Positions 42,046-52,558 of a DNA stretch of 64,000 nt are shown here, piece by piece (positions within the stretch are counted from its first letter, which is position 1; each line of letters starts with the position of its first letter). The notes beneath the pieces were generated by a model. It had not been told where the DNA came from, searched no databases, and was given only the letters and a program-made list of their open reading frames with translations. Source of the DNA: Marilutibacter penaei. GTDB taxonomy: Bacteria > Pseudomonadota > Gammaproteobacteria > Xanthomonadales > Xanthomonadaceae. The position numbers and the translations under genes are program-made. The stretch covers positions 124,001 to 188,000 of the forward strand of contig NZ_JACHTE010000005.1 in NCBI RefSeq assembly GCF_014145395.1, written 5' to 3'.

Positions 42046-42779
42046 GAACGACACGCGTCCACGTCGACGCCGGGCTCACCGCCGGGCTGGAGCTGGACCT
42101 CCCCGAGGGCGCGGCCAACCACCTGGCGCGCGTGTTGCGGCTGGTCGAAGGCGACGGTTGCGTGCTGTTCAATGGTGATGGCCATGACTACCCGGCGCGC
42201 TTGGTCGCGGTCGGCAAGCGCCAGGTGCGGGTGGCGGTCGACGCTGGCATCCCCGTCGAGAACGAGTCCCCGCTGCCCGTGGTGCTGCTCCAGGGCGTGG
42301 CACGGGGCGAGAAGATGGACCTCATCCTGCAGAAGGCCACCGAACTGGGCGTGGTGGCCGTGCATCCGCTGTGGTCGCAGCGTAGCGAGGTCAAGCTGGA
42401 AGGCGCCCGCGCGGACAAGCGCCATGCCCATTGGCAAAGCGTGGTGGTGTCCGCCTGCGAGCAGAGCGGACGGGCGCGGGTGCCGGTGGTTGCAGCCCCC
42501 CTGCCACTAACCCGGGTGCTCCAGGGCCTGCCCGCCGGCGGGCGCCGGCTGACGCTCGATCCGGGCGGTGGCCATTGCCTGGGGTCGCTCGCCGTCGATC
42601 CGGGCGAGCCGGTGCTGCTGGCCGTGGGCCCCGAAGGAGGCTGGTCACCACGCGACCGCGAGCAGTTGCACGACGCCGGCTTCGAGGGGTTGCGCCTGGG
42701 ACCGCGCATCCTGCGTACCGAGACCGCGGGCCTCGCGGCGATCGCGGCATTGCAGGCGCGCCTGGGCGACTTCGCGTGA
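42042..42779 (+). CDS. rsmE: 16S rRNA U1498 N3-methyltransferase
   Basis: RsmE methylates U1498 of 16S rRNA. The 245-residue protein has an N-terminal PUA-like domain and a C-terminal SPOUT knot with LLAVGPEGGWSPRDRE and LGPRILRTETAGLAAIAALQ, the SAM-binding trefoil. Coupled to bioA by a 4-bp overlap; there is no obvious functional link. It converges with the acyltransferase gene, with only four bases between their stops. Confidence 0.95.
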   Translation: MRTTRVHVDAGLTAGLELDLPEGAANHLARVLRLVEGDGCVLFNGDGHDYPARLVAVGKRQVRVAVDAGIPVENESPLPVVLLQGVARGEKMDLILQKATELGVVAVHPLWSQRSEVKLEGARADKRHAHWQSVVVSACEQSGRARVPVVAAPLPLTRVLQGLPAGGRRLTLDPGGGHCLGSLAVDPGEPVLLAVGPEGGWSPRDREQLHDAGFEGLRLGPRILRTETAGLAAIAALQARLGDFA

Positions 42780-42783
42780 GGCG

Positions 42784-43896
42784 TCAGACCTTGAAATGGA
42801 TCCCGCGGGCGTCGAGCCAGCGCACGACACCCCACCAGAACGCCACGAAGGCGAGCGCGTACGCCAGCGACGGCACCCACGGGCCGAAACGGGGCGTCAT
42901 CCAGTCCGCGAAGCCATGCTGGTACAGCGGCTGCAACCCTCCCAGGCCCGCCAGCAGGTACAGCATGAACGCCGAACCGGCATAGGCGGCGATTGCGTTG
43001 ACGCCGAAGGCCCGCCCCACCGCCGGCATCCCGTGGCGATCGATCGCCCAGTGGCAGCCGGCGAGTAGCACGATGGATAGCCCACCGCTCCAGACGACAT
43101 AGGACGGCGTCCACAATGCCTTGTTGAAGGGCAGCCACGGCCGCCACAGCAGGCCGAGCAGCAGGAGTGCGACGGCCAGCCACAGGAGGGGTTTCAGCGC
43201 GCCGCGTCGCAGCAGGTCGCCGGCACGCAGACCCAGCACGGTCGTCGCGAGGGCGCCCAGGGTGCTGACGAAGCCTTCCGGGTCATGCCCGAGGCCGATG
43301 GCCGGATCGAACCGGTACGCGTGCGGGCCCAGGATCGCGGTATCCACGCGACTGGCCACGTTGGTCCACGGGTCGAAGCTTCCGCCGGCAACCAGCAGGG
43401 CCCAATACCCGAGCAGCAGGGCACCCCAGGCCACCCATTGCTGGCGGGCCGGCACATACAGGGCGCACGCGGCAGCAGCGAAGTAGCACAGCCCGATCCG
43501 CTGCAGTACCCCCATGGGCCGGTAGAAATCAAGATCGAAGGCCCACCATGCGCACAGGTGCAGCAGCAAACCCAACCCGACGATCCGCGCGGCCCGGGCA
43601 GCGACCGGGGGCAGCAACGCGGCCGGTGCGACGCCCCGTTCCAGCTGGCGTCCGAGGGCAAGGCTGATCGACACGCCCACGATGAACAGGAACAGGGGGA
43701 AGATCAGGTCCGTCGGCGTGAAGCCATGCCATTCGGCATGCAACAACGGCGCATACACGTGACCCCAGTCACCCGGGTTGTTGACCAGCAACATGGCGGC
43801 AACGGTCAGCCCCCGGAGGGCGTCGACAGAAGCCAGCCTGCCGGCGCCCGCGCCGGGCGCAGCCGGCCGCGCCGGAGCGCCGGAACCCGGGCTCAA
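42784..43896 (-). CDS. DUF5009 / NagX-like membrane acyltransferase
   Basis: A 370-residue polytopic membrane protein (about ten hydrophobic helices) of the COG4299 type: VDALRGLTVAAMLLVNNPGDWGHVY near the start, WHGFTPTDLIFPLFLFIVGVSISLALGRQ, and later GLGHDPEGFVST.GA. Human HGSNAT and bacterial NagX are in this family; HGSNAT acetylates glucosamine across a membrane. The start is uncertain: no ATG fits, and a TTG at 43896 (TTGA overlap with the CheW-like gene) is the best choice. If right, it is the last gene of the Pil-Chp operon. Confidence 0.8.
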   Translation of the reverse strand: MSPGSGAPARPAAPGAGAGRLASVDALRGLTVAAMLLVNNPGDWGHVYAPLLHAEWHGFTPTDLIFPLFLFIVGVSISLALGRQLERGVAPAALLPPVAARAARIVGLGLLLHLCAWWAFDLDFYRPMGVLQRIGLCYFAAAACALYVPARQQWVAWGALLLGYWALLVAGGSFDPWTNVASRVDTAILGPHAYRFDPAIGLGHDPEGFVSTLGALATTVLGLRAGDLLRRGALKPLLWLAVALLLLGLLWRPWLPFNKALWTPSYVVWSGGLSIVLLAGCHWAIDRHGMPAVGRAFGVNAIAAYAGSAFMLYLLAGLGGLQPLYQHGFADWMTPRFGPWVPSLAYALAFVAFWWGVVRWLDARGIHFKV

Positions 43897-44384
43897 GCCG
43901 CGCTGGCCTGCGCGACTGCTTCGAAGACCTGCTGTTCCAGCACCTTGAGGTCGGGCAGCAGCGCCACGTCGTCGTTGTGCAACACCCGCGCCTGGACGCC
44001 CTGCGGCAGGTTGTCCTGGTCTTCATCGAGCACGACCGAGGCCGCGGTCACCGTGACCAGGCGCGGGAAGCCCTGGGTCAGGATGGCGAAATACGGCGCA
44101 CGCGGGTTGCCCCCCAGCGCCTTCAGCACGACCACCTTCGAGCCGAGGCCCGGACGGTCCTGCGCGATGCCGGCCAACTGGGAGAACGCCACCAGTGGCA
44201 CCTGCCAGCCGTGCCAGCGGATCCGCCCGAGCAGCCATTCCGGCGCCTGCTCGAAAGGCTCCGGCGGCGCGTAGGAGAGCACCTCGGCGATCGTCGCATT
44301 GGGCAGGATCAGGCGCGCGTCGACCACCTGGATCAACACGCCCCGGATGTCCTGCGCGGGAGCGGCAACGGTATTCTGCGACAT
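43893..44384 (-). CDS. CheW-like protein of the Chp system (ChpC-like)
   Basis: A 163-residue CheW-fold protein. Seen: GVLIQVVDARLILPNATIAEVLSY, PEWLLGRIRWHGWQVPLVAFSQLAG and FAILTQGFPRLVTVTAASVVLDED, the three blocks of the CheW domain. It should link the receptor PilJ or another receptor to the PilL kinase, as ChpC does in Pseudomonas. The ATG at 44384 has GAGGAT upstream. It starts 10 bases after the CheB-like gene, within the operon. Confidence 0.85.
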   Translation of the reverse strand: MSQNTVAAPAQDIRGVLIQVVDARLILPNATIAEVLSYAPPEPFEQAPEWLLGRIRWHGWQVPLVAFSQLAGIAQDRPGLGSKVVVLKALGGNPRAPYFAILTQGFPRLVTVTAASVVLDEDQDNLPQGVQARVLHNDDVALLPDLKVLEQQVFEAVAQASAA

Positions 44385-44394
44385 CGGATAATCC

Positions 44395-46113
44395 TCAGGC
44401 CGGCCAGCGTTCGGCCAGGCTTTGTGCAAGTTCAACCGGTTGCCCCGCCTGTCCACCGCGCGCGCGCAGCTGGTCGGACGCTGCGGCGTCATAGCAACCC
44501 TCGGCGGACTGTCCCGCCACCAGCGCCCCCCCGGCCTTGAGTTTCAGCACCTGGTCCACGTCGGCGGCGTCGGCGCCACTGAGCAGGACCACGGCACTGT
44601 CCGCCGGAGGCAGGGCCGACAGCACGTCGCCGTCGGCCTGGAAGCGCATGCCTTCCTTCGACGCGGAGATGCCGACGCCTGCAGGCAGCATGTACACGAA
44701 GCCGGCCATGGCCGGCTTGCCGGGCTCGGCAAGATGGACCGGCAGGGAGGTGGCTCGCTGCATCTGCGCGACCAGACGGTCGTATCGGCCGCCATCCAGG
44801 CGCTGCTGCACCAGGACCGGGCGCCCGAAATCCGCCGGGAGCGCGCCGAGGAACTGTCGCACCGCATCGGGACCGCCGATGCCCGCGAGCACCAGGGCAG
44901 CGCCGGGGATGGCGGCTTCGCGCTCCGCGCTGTCGTCGACCAGCTCCAGCCCCGAAATGCGCGCATCCAGTTCGGCGAGATCACGACCGAAGCGCTCGTC
45001 GACCGGCGCCTGTGTCGTCGCCGGAGTCGTGGTGCTGCCGTCGTCCAGGCTCAGTTCGCCGAACGTGGACCCTTCTTTCGGTGCATCCGTGGCGGCCTCC
45101 TGGCCGGCCCCGTCCGCGGCGTCCGGCTCGGCGCGTCCGGAGTCCGCGTCTCCGCGGGAGGCGTCGGTATCGCCACCGGACGCCCGGATCAGGCTTTCCA
45201 GGTGCGCTTCGAGTCCGCCATCGCGATCGCGCGCCACCGGCCCATCGTCATCACCGGTGTAGGTGATCTCGAAACCGCCCGCATCCCCCTGCCCTGCTTC
45301 CGCGGCTTCGGCCAGCGCGGGGTCGAACACGCTGGCATCGAACACCGGCGACGGGGTGTCTTCGGTGTCGTCGGCCAGGTCCCCGGTGACGTCTTCCAAA
45401 CCCGGGAGACCTTCATCCGCCTCCTCGAAGTCGAGATCGAGGACGTCGTCGGCATCGTCCTGGCGCCCGTCGCGGGCAGGCTCGGGGGTATCGGCGGCGA
45501 GCCCGGTCGCCGGCTCTTCCACGATCTCCAGGTTGCTCCAGTCCATCCCGGCGGCGTCGGCCACCGGTTCCGGCACGTCGTCGTCCGCCTCCGCAGCGAG
45601 TGCGGGCGCCTCGTCGGCAGGCTGCGCGTCAACAGGAGACGCCTCCACGAGTTCGAAGCCGGTGTCGACGGCCGGATCGAATGCGTGGAACGCCTCGTCG
45701 CTCACCTCGGCCACGCGCTGCAGTTGCAGGCCTGCCGCGGGCTCCTCGGCGCCACCATCGGGGCGCGGGGGCAGGACACGGTCGTGCCCCTGCAGCTTGG
45801 CCACCAGATGGCGCTTCCAGCGCGCCTGCTCCCACCCTTCGCGGGCCGCGGCCAGCTCGGCTTCTTCGTAGATGACGTCCACATCCGGATTGCCGAGGAC
45901 CGCGTCGAAGCGGTCCAGGGCGTCCTCGGTCTGCGGATCCAGCGCGACCAGCACCACCTGGGGCGCCGAACCCGCCAGCAGGTCGGCGTCCAGCTCCGTC
46001 GGATCGCCCTGCAGGACATTGTCGATGCCAGCCTCGGCCAGCAATTCCCGCAGGCGGTCGGCGGCGACGCCGGGCCGTACCAGCAACGCTACACGGCGCG
46101 AGGACTCAGTCAT
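44395..46113 (-). CDS. CheB-like Chp protein with degenerate methylesterase domain (ChpB-like)
   Basis: A 572-residue protein. Residues about 8-120 look like a decayed receiver domain, followed by 270 residues of very acidic, low-complexity linker, then a CheB-like C-terminal domain from about 405. In that domain the usual active-site serine loop (GAST/S-GG) reads [10 protein letters not shown], with Gly411 in the place of Ser, and the catalytic His region (VxQHM) reads VLVQQR with Gln437. The TGMGxDG loop reads SGADAADV. All three catalytic residues of CheB thus seem absent. It is placed where ChpB sits in other type IV pilus systems. An inactive scaffold or adaptor-binding role is inferred. 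Start overlaps the pilL end by eight bases. Confidence 0.8.
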   Translation of the reverse strand: MTESSRRVALLVRPGVAADRLRELLAEAGIDNVLQGDPTELDADLLAGSAPQVVLVALDPQTEDALDRFDAVLGNPDVDVIYEEAELAAAREGWEQARWKRHLVAKLQGHDRVLPPRPDGGAEEPAAGLQLQRVAEVSDEAFHAFDPAVDTGFELVEASPVDAQPADEAPALAAEADDDVPEPVADAAGMDWSNLEIVEEPATGLAADTPEPARDGRQDDADDVLDLDFEEADEGLPGLEDVTGDLADDTEDTPSPVFDASVFDPALAEAAEAGQGDAGGFEITYTGDDDGPVARDRDGGLEAHLESLIRASGGDTDASRGDADSGRAEPDAADGAGQEAATDAPKEGSTFGELSLDDGSTTTPATTQAPVDERFGRDLAELDARISGLELVDDSAEREAAIPGAALVLAGIGGPDAVRQFLGALPADFGRPVLVQQRLDGGRYDRLVAQMQRATSLPVHLAEPGKPAMAGFVYMLPAGVGISASKEGMRFQADGDVLSALPPADSAVVLLSGADAADVDQVLKLKAGGALVAGQSAEGCYDAAASDQLRARGGQAGQPVELAQSLAERWPA

Positions 46114-49100
46114 GCTTCTCTTCGATTCCGAGCAGGTCATACACGTTGCGCATCAGCTCCGGCTCCTGGTATGGCTTGCCGAGGTAGCGGTTGACGCCGA
46201 TCTCGATCGCGCGCTGGCGATGCTTCTCGCCCGTACGCGAGGTGATCATGATGATCGGCACGTCGCGCAGACGTGAGTCGGCCTTCATTTCCGTGGCCAG
46301 CTCGTAGCCGTCCATGCGCGGCATCTCGATGTCGAGCAGCATCAGGTCGGGCACCAGCTCGGTCATGCGCTCCAGCGCGTCGAGGCCGTCCTTCGCCGTC
46401 GCCACCTCGAAGCCGTGGCGTTCCAGCACGCGACCGCTGACCTTGCGCATGGTGATGGAGTCGTCGACGACCATGACCAGCGGGACGCGGCGGTTCTCGG
46501 GTTCCGGCTGCACTTCGAACGGCACGTCGGTGGGCAGGCTCGCCTGGCGACGCACCAGCGGGGCGATATCCAGGATCACGACCACGCGGCCGTCACCCAT
46601 GATGGTCGCGCCGAAGATGCCCGGCACGGAAGCCACCTGGGGACCGACGGACTTCACCACGATCTCGCGGTTGCCCAGCACCTGGTCCACGCAGACCGCG
46701 GCACGCAGGTCGCCGGAGCGGATCAGCAGCAACGGCATCTGCAGCTGGCCCTCGGCCTTCGCCGAGGCGTGGCCGGTGAGCTGGCCGAGATCGTGCACCG
46801 CATAGTCTTCGCCGCCGTACTCGTAGGTCGGCGCGTCGCCTTCGAGCGCTTCGCGGCTGATGCGACCGACGCCGCGCACCGATGCGATCGGCACCGCGAA
46901 GCTGGTCTCGCCGATCTTGACGAAGACCGCCTGCGTGACTGCCAGCGTCTGCGGCAGGCGCAGGGTGAAGGTGACGCCCTGCCCCGGCACCGAACGGATG
47001 TCGAGGCTGCCACCCAGCTGGTGGACTTCGCTCGCGACCACGTCCATGCCGACGCCACGGCCGGCCAGTCGGCTGACTTCGGTGGCCGTGGAGAAGCCCG
47101 GCTGCAGGATCAGCATGTCCAGGTCGGAATCACCGAGCACGGCGTCTTCGCGGATCAGGCCACGTTCGATGCCGCGCTTGCGGATCGCGGCACGGTCGAG
47201 ACCAGCACCATCGTCCGCGACCACGAGCACGACTTCCGAGCCTTCTCGACGGACCGCGATGCGGATGCTGCCCTCTTCCTGCTTGCCGGCCGCCTTGCGG
47301 GCTTCCGGCAATTCGAGTCCATGGGCCACGGCGTTGCGGAGCATGTGCTCCAGCGGCGCCGTCATGCGCTCGAGCACGTTCCGGTCGAGCTCACCCTGCG
47401 AGCCCTCCAGCTTCAGCTGGACGTGCTTGCCGAGTTCGCCGGACGCCTGGCGGACCACCCGGCGCAGGCGAGGCAACAGGCCATCGATGGGCACCATGCG
47501 GGTGCGCATGAGGCCTTCCTGCAACTCGGAGCTGACGCGCGACTGCTGCAGCAGCAGGGTCTCGTACTGGCGCGTCAGGTCATCGAGCGTCTGCTGGAGG
47601 CTGGAGTGGTCGTTGGCCGATTCGGACAGCGCGCGCGAGAGCTGCTGCAGGGTCGAGAAGCGATCGAGTTCGAGCGGATCGAACGCGCCGTCGCTCTGCT
47701 CGGCCTCCCGCTGGTAGCGAGCGACGATCTGGGCCTCGGTCTCGATCTCCAGACGACGCAACTGGTCCCGCAGGCGGGTGTTGGTCTGCGCCATTTCGGA
47801 GATGGCGCCGCGGAACGCACCCAGCTGCTGTTCCAGGCGGGCACGGTAGATGGCCACCTCGCCGGCGTAGTTCACCAGGCGGTCGAGCAGGTCGGCACGG
47901 ATACGCACCTGTTCCTGGGGCGCGCGGATGGTGATGTCGTCCTCGTCCTCGGCAAGCACTTCGTCGCCGATCGGGGCCGAGAAGCCGATACCGGTCGGGA
48001 CCGGGCGGGCCGCAGGCTTGTCGGCCGGCTGCGGGCTGCGCACCTCGGCGACCGGGGCGTCGGCCGGGGCGGCCTCGACCGGCGTGGACTCCGGCGCCGA
48101 CATCGTATCGTCGGTCGCGGCGTCGACGAGCGTGGTGGTGCCGCGTGCGCGCGCTTCGAACTCCGCGATCATGGCATCCGGCATCGCGATCGCGAGGCGA
48201 TCACCGACCCGGGTCACCATCGCATGCAGGCGATCGAAACCCTGTTCCAGCAGCGGCACGCCATCCCGGCCGAGTTCGCACTGGCCTTCCACGACGGCTT
48301 CGAGCAGCGACTCCATGGTGTGCCCGAGCTCGCCGACCGGCATGATGCCGGCCATGCGCGCGCCACCCTTGAGCGTGTGCAGGTCGCGCTGCAGGCCGAT
48401 CAGCGCATCACGGTCTCCGGGGGCTTGGCGCAACTTCGCGAGCAGGCCATCGGAATGGTCAAGCAGGTCTCCGCCTTCTTCGACGAAGATATCGACGAGC
48501 TCCGGATCCAGGTCGGTGAGATCGAGCGCTTCGTCCGGATCGCTCTCCACCGCCAGTGCCGCAAGGAGGATGTGTGCGACGGCGGGCTCGACTGCGGTCG
48601 CGGCGGCCGCCTCGGCTTCGGCGCGTTCGGCTTCGGCACGCTCGGCTTCGGCACGCTCGGCTTCGGCGCGCTCGGCTTCGGCGCGCTCGGCTTCGAGGCG
48701 TTCGGCTTCGAGGCGTTCGGCTTCGGCACGTTCGGCTTCGGCACGTTCGGCTTCGGCACGTTCGGCTTCGGCACGCTCGGCTTCGGCTCGCTCGGCTTCG
48801 GCACGTTCGGCTTCGGCACGTTCGGCTTCGGCACGTTCGGCTTCGACACGCTCGGCTTCGGCTCGCTCGGCTTCGGCACGCTCGGCTTCGGCACGCTCGG
48901 CTTCGACACGCTCGGCTTCGGCACGTTCGGCTTCGACACGTTCGGCTTCGACACGTTCGGCTTCGGCACGCTCCGCTTCGACACGTTCGGCTTCGACACG
49001 TTCGGCTTCGACACGTTCGGCTTCGACACGTTCGGCTTCGGCACGTTCGGCTTCGAGGCGTTCGGCTTCGGCACGTTCGGCCTCGACGCGCTCCGCTTCG

Positions 49101-52100
49101 GCACGTTCGGCTTCGGCACGTTCGGCTTCGAGGCGTTCGGCTTCGGCACGTTCGGCCTCGACACGCTCCGCTTCGGCACGTTCGGCTTCGGCACGTTCGG
49201 CTTCGACACGCTCGGCTTCGAGAAGCTCGGCCTCAAGGCGCTCCGCTTCGGCGCGCTCGGCTTCGATATCCGGCCCGGTATCGGCCTGGCGGCGCTCGGC
49301 TTCGATGCGGGCGGCTTCGGCCAGTTCGGCCTGCATCGATTCGGCGCTGCGCGCCAGATGCGCAGGAACGGCATCTCCGTGGCCGACAAAACTGCTCAGG
49401 TCGATCGTGACCAGGTTGGATGTCCGGGCCTCGCGCCCGATATCCACGGTCTCGGCGGGGGCGTCGGCCGGGATTTCGCTGCCGTCCCCGGTCGCCGGCT
49501 TCTCTTCCGCGGCGCCAAGCTCGAGCGGCTGCGTGATGGCCGGCAAGGCGTCTCGCAACGCCACGACGCGATCGGCCAGGCCGGCAAACACCGGCACGTG
49601 TGGCGACGCCGACTTGAGCGCCACCAGCGTACCCGCGATCGCCTGCGCCACGGCGGCCAACGTCGCGACGCCTTCCGCATTCACCGGCGTGCCCGTGGCC
49701 TGCTGGCGACGGATGAAGCCTTCGGAAGGCGCGGTGATCTCGGTGATCACCGGCACTTCGGTCATCGCGAACGCGCCATTGAGCGTGTGCACGGCGCGCA
49801 GCAGGCCATCACTGACCTCCTGCGGCGCGACCTGGGCCCGCGCGATCCAGTCTTCGATGACCACGAGGTGGCCACCGACCTCGGCATCGAGGATTTCAAG
49901 CAGGACGGCATCGACGGACGCAGGAACGCCCGGCGCTTCGTCGCTTGCCGGCTCGTCGAGCGCGCCGGGAAGCGCGGGCGCTTCGGACGCGACAGGCAGA
50001 TCCGTGGCCGGTGCTTCTTCGGCCGGTGCTTCTTCGGCCACCGCCTCGCCAGGGCCAGCCCCGGCCGCCTCCACCGGTTCCGGTGCGGTGTAGAACACCT
50101 CTTCGCCCGCCGCGATGCGCTCGGCAACGGCTTCCATCGCGGCGAGATCGGCGGTGACGCCGGCCGTGCCCTGCAGCGCCGCGTGCATTTGCGGCAGTAT
50201 GGCATGGGCCTGCTCCACCATGGCGACGACGGCAGGACTGGCCTCGCGGCCATGGTCCACGTCGAGCACGCGGTTGAGCATGTTCTCGATCTTCCAGCTG
50301 AACTCGCCCAGCGTGCGTGCGCCGACTAGGCGCCCGCTGCCCTTCAATGTGTGGAACACGCGGCGGATCGGGCGGAGCTTTTCCTTGTCGCCGGGCGCGG
50401 CGTACCAGGCCGGCAGCAGGCCGCCCAGGTTGGCGATTTCCTCCTCGACCTCCTCCAGGAAGACCTCGCGGATATCGTCGTCGATGTCCTCGCTGTGCTC
50501 GAAACCGCCGAGCGCCGGCGCCACCGGCACCGGCTTCCCGGCCATGTCGCCCTCGACCGGAGCGTCCTGACCGGCTTCCCCGGCGTCGGAACGGGTGGCG
50601 TCGTCGTGCGCGGGCGGCGCCACGGCAGGCGTCTTCGCAGGCTCGGGCGCGCGTTGCAGGCCGTCCAGTGCCCGCGATACGGCCTCGCGGGTCGCGTCGT
50701 CGATATGCACGCCGCCGGGCACGCTGCCCGCTTCGACATGTTCCGCTGCACTCGGCACCGGCCAGTAGCCGAGCTGTTCGAGGCTGGTGCGCGCGATCTC
50801 GAGGATGCGCTCGCGGTTCGGGCGATTCTCGCGCACCGCCTCGAGGTAGTACTCGAGGCTGGCCAGGGCATCGGCCATGGTGTCGAGCTGGCTGCCGCCC
50901 GGCACCCGGCGCTTCGCGATCAGCTCGACCTCGGTATAGCGCTGGATGCCCTTGAGGTACTCACCCGGCAGCGCGAGCTCGAGGATCTGCATTGCGCCGC
51001 CGACTTCTTCGAGCAGGCGCGGCACTTCGACCAGTTCCTCGTGGTCCCAGCCGGTTTCGACGAAGGCGACGAACGCCTGGCGCGCATCGCTGAAGTTGGC
51101 GATGGCCTCGCGGACGACGACTTCGAGCACCTTGCGGGACTCACTGGCCAGCATGCCCTCTTCCGGCTCCGGGCCCTGGTGGCCAAGGCGGGAGACCTGG
51201 TCGTCCAGGCTGGCATCGACGTAGAGCAGCGCACCCGCCACGTCGAGCAGGGCACCTTCTTCGGCCGGCTTCACGCCACTGACGATGTCACGCAGCGCAT
51301 CACGGTGCTGCACGACGACGTTGCGCGCCATGCCCAGCCCGAGCATGCCGAGGGTGTCGCTGACGCGGGTCAGGACGTCCACCTGGGGCGCCAGCGAGGA
51401 TACGTCCTGCTGCTGGGTGCGGAGATGGAGGTCGAGCGCATCCTTGACGCGCAGCAGGTCCTCCTTGATGGCCGCCGAAACGGTATCGAGCAGGTCCCGG
51501 TTGCGGCCGCTCAGGCTGCCGCGCGCATGCTCCAGTTCCGACTCGCTTGGCAACTGGTCATCGAGGTTGAACGTTTCGCGCAGGCTGTCGAGGCCGGGAT
51601 GGCCGCCCGCGCTGTGCGCCACGTGGTACAGGAGCTGGCGGGTCGGCTCGGCGGCGGGGCCGCTGCGCGGGCCGCTGAAGTCGTCCCCTTCGAGCATCTG
51701 GCGGGCTTCCCGCTCCACGCCGCCAAACGCCTGGCGCAGGGCGCGGGTGGGCGGCAGTGCGTTGTCACGGATGGCGCCCGCCACCGACTGGGCGACCCAC
51801 AGCATGCGCCGCAGGCCCTCGGTGGAGACGTCCGACAGCAGCGCATCGATCGCGGCCACCAGTGCGCCGGGATCGGCCGGACCGGCGTGCTCCGGCCAGG
51901 TATCCAGCGCCTTGCGCAGCGCCGCGAGGTGGGGGCTGCTGCCCTTGTCGCGGGTGGCGCTGGGCACGGGCGTGGGCAGGTCGGACGGCAACGGCCGGTC
52001 CAGGTTGGGGGCGAACAGCACGCTCTCGTTCAGCCCGGCCTCGCCGCGCATCGCACGCAGCTCGTTGAGCAGCGGCAGCAGCACGATCGGAATGTCACGA

Positions 52101-52438
52101 TGTCCACCCTGCAGCCGCTCCAGGTAGTCGGGCAGCTGCACCGCGCCTCGCATCAGGACCGCGCAGGCCTCGTCGCGGTTCTCGATCTCCCCATGCATCA
52201 GGGCCAGCGAAAGCCGCTCCATTTCCTCGGCGACCATGGCCGGCGCATACAGCTCCACCATCCGCAGCGTGCCGTGCACCTGGTGCAGGTGACTGGCGCA
52301 GACCCGCATGCGAGCGGTATCGGCCGGGGTGTCGGCAAAGGCCTCGATCTCCTCGCGCGCCTGCTTGAGGGTCTGGTCCAGCTCCGGCTTGATCCAGCCG
52401 AGGGTGGTGGTGTCGATCGCGTCGCTCATCACGGTCAT
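46106..52438 (-). CDS. pilL: Chp hybrid histidine kinase PilL/ChpA with pentapeptide-repeat linker
   Basis: PilL, 2110 residues, is the CheA-type kinase of type IV pilus chemosensing. HPt-type histidines are seen at His55 (degenerate), His696 ([10 protein letters not shown]), His884 (VHTLNGAF) and His1354 ([10 protein letters not shown]). Between the third and fourth lie about 220 residues (1058-1277) made of EAER-type pentapeptides. Then come the dimerisation helices (residues about 1500-1570), the ATPase domain with [11 protein letters not shown] near 1700, a CheW-like domain, and a C-terminal receiver with Asp2036 in [16 protein letters not shown] at 52438 is used; ATG at 52429 is an alternative. 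A palindrome CTGCCGGC/GCCGGCAG (52544-52570) lies in the 120-base gap from pilJ and may regulate read-through. It transfers phosphate to PilG and PilH. Confidence 0.95.
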   Translation of the reverse strand: MTVMSDAIDTTTLGWIKPELDQTLKQAREEIEAFADTPADTARMRVCASHLHQVHGTLRMVELYAPAMVAEEMERLSLALMHGEIENRDEACAVLMRGAVQLPDYLERLQGGHRDIPIVLLPLLNELRAMRGEAGLNESVLFAPNLDRPLPSDLPTPVPSATRDKGSSPHLAALRKALDTWPEHAGPADPGALVAAIDALLSDVSTEGLRRMLWVAQSVAGAIRDNALPPTRALRQAFGGVEREARQMLEGDDFSGPRSGPAAEPTRQLLYHVAHSAGGHPGLDSLRETFNLDDQLPSESELEHARGSLSGRNRDLLDTVSAAIKEDLLRVKDALDLHLRTQQQDVSSLAPQVDVLTRVSDTLGMLGLGMARNVVVQHRDALRDIVSGVKPAEEGALLDVAGALLYVDASLDDQVSRLGHQGPEPEEGMLASESRKVLEVVVREAIANFSDARQAFVAFVETGWDHEELVEVPRLLEEVGGAMQILELALPGEYLKGIQRYTEVELIAKRRVPGGSQLDTMADALASLEYYLEAVRENRPNRERILEIARTSLEQLGYWPVPSAAEHVEAGSVPGGVHIDDATREAVSRALDGLQRAPEPAKTPAVAPPAHDDATRSDAGEAGQDAPVEGDMAGKPVPVAPALGGFEHSEDIDDDIREVFLEEVEEEIANLGGLLPAWYAAPGDKEKLRPIRRVFHTLKGSGRLVGARTLGEFSWKIENMLNRVLDVDHGREASPAVVAMVEQAHAILPQMHAALQGTAGVTADLAAMEAVAERIAAGEEVFYTAPEPVEAAGAGPGEAVAEEAPAEEAPATDLPVASEAPALPGALDEPASDEAPGVPASVDAVLLEILDAEVGGHLVVIEDWIARAQVAPQEVSDGLLRAVHTLNGAFAMTEVPVITEITAPSEGFIRRQQATGTPVNAEGVATLAAVAQAIAGTLVALKSASPHVPVFAGLADRVVALRDALPAITQPLELGAAEEKPATGDGSEIPADAPAETVDIGREARTSNLVTIDLSSFVGHGDAVPAHLARSAESMQAELAEAARIEAERRQADTGPDIEAERAEAERLEAELLEAERVEAERAEAERAEAERVEAERAEAERLEAERAEAERAEAERVEAERAEAERLEAERAEAERVEAERVEAERVEAERVEAERAEAERVEAERVEAERAEAERVEAERAEAERAEAERAEAERVEAERAEAERAEAERAEAERAEAERAEAERAEAERAEAERAEAERLEAERLEAERAEAERAEAERAEAERAEAERAEAEAAAATAVEPAVAHILLAALAVESDPDEALDLTDLDPELVDIFVEEGGDLLDHSDGLLAKLRQAPGDRDALIGLQRDLHTLKGGARMAGIMPVGELGHTMESLLEAVVEGQCELGRDGVPLLEQGFDRLHAMVTRVGDRLAIAMPDAMIAEFEARARGTTTLVDAATDDTMSAPESTPVEAAPADAPVAEVRSPQPADKPAARPVPTGIGFSAPIGDEVLAEDEDDITIRAPQEQVRIRADLLDRLVNYAGEVAIYRARLEQQLGAFRGAISEMAQTNTRLRDQLRRLEIETEAQIVARYQREAEQSDGAFDPLELDRFSTLQQLSRALSESANDHSSLQQTLDDLTRQYETLLLQQSRVSSELQEGLMRTRMVPIDGLLPRLRRVVRQASGELGKHVQLKLEGSQGELDRNVLERMTAPLEHMLRNAVAHGLELPEARKAAGKQEEGSIRIAVRREGSEVVLVVADDGAGLDRAAIRKRGIERGLIREDAVLGDSDLDMLILQPGFSTATEVSRLAGRGVGMDVVASEVHQLGGSLDIRSVPGQGVTFTLRLPQTLAVTQAVFVKIGETSFAVPIASVRGVGRISREALEGDAPTYEYGGEDYAVHDLGQLTGHASAKAEGQLQMPLLLIRSGDLRAAVCVDQVLGNREIVVKSVGPQVASVPGIFGATIMGDGRVVVILDIAPLVRRQASLPTDVPFEVQPEPENRRVPLVMVVDDSITMRKVSGRVLERHGFEVATAKDGLDALERMTELVPDLMLLDIEMPRMDGYELATEMKADSRLRDVPIIMITSRTGEKHRQRAIEIGVNRYLGKPYQEPELMRNVYDLLGIEEKHD
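48610..49267 (-). repeat. 15-bp tandem repeat coding EAER pentapeptides in pilL
   Basis: About 44-45 tandem copies of a 15-bp unit (on the plus strand close to GCTTCGGCACGTTCG) fill some 660 bases inside pilL with no frame shift. Each unit codes E-A-E-R plus Ala, Val or Leu. Units differ at only a few positions, a sign of recent expansion or homogenisation. The coded peptide is expected to form one continuous charged helix. Confidence 0.95.
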
Positions 52439-52558
52439 GGCCTGCCGGCCCTCCCCTCACGGAGAAGGCACGCGGTGTGCTTCGCGGTGTCGAACTTCGC
52501 CATGTCGAACATCGCGATATTCATGCCCGGCTCTCTCATCGTACTGCCGGCCCCTGGA

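Noticed and set aside
48610-49267. Possible CRISPR or satellite array
   Set aside because: Units are 15 bases with no spacers and keep the pilL frame throughout, so this is an internal coding repeat.
46415-50329. Plus-strand open frame of 1304 residues rich in [11 protein letters not shown] repeats
   Set aside because: It is the antisense reading of pilL and its 15-bp repeat. All conserved kinase motifs are on the other strand; high GC and the repeat remove stop codons by chance.
52435-52524. Small minus-strand frame (MNIAMFDMAKFDTAK...) in the pilJ-pilL gap
   Set aside because: Short, no ribosome site and composition unlike its neighbours; the tandem-looking codons are probably chance, although the nearby palindrome may be real.
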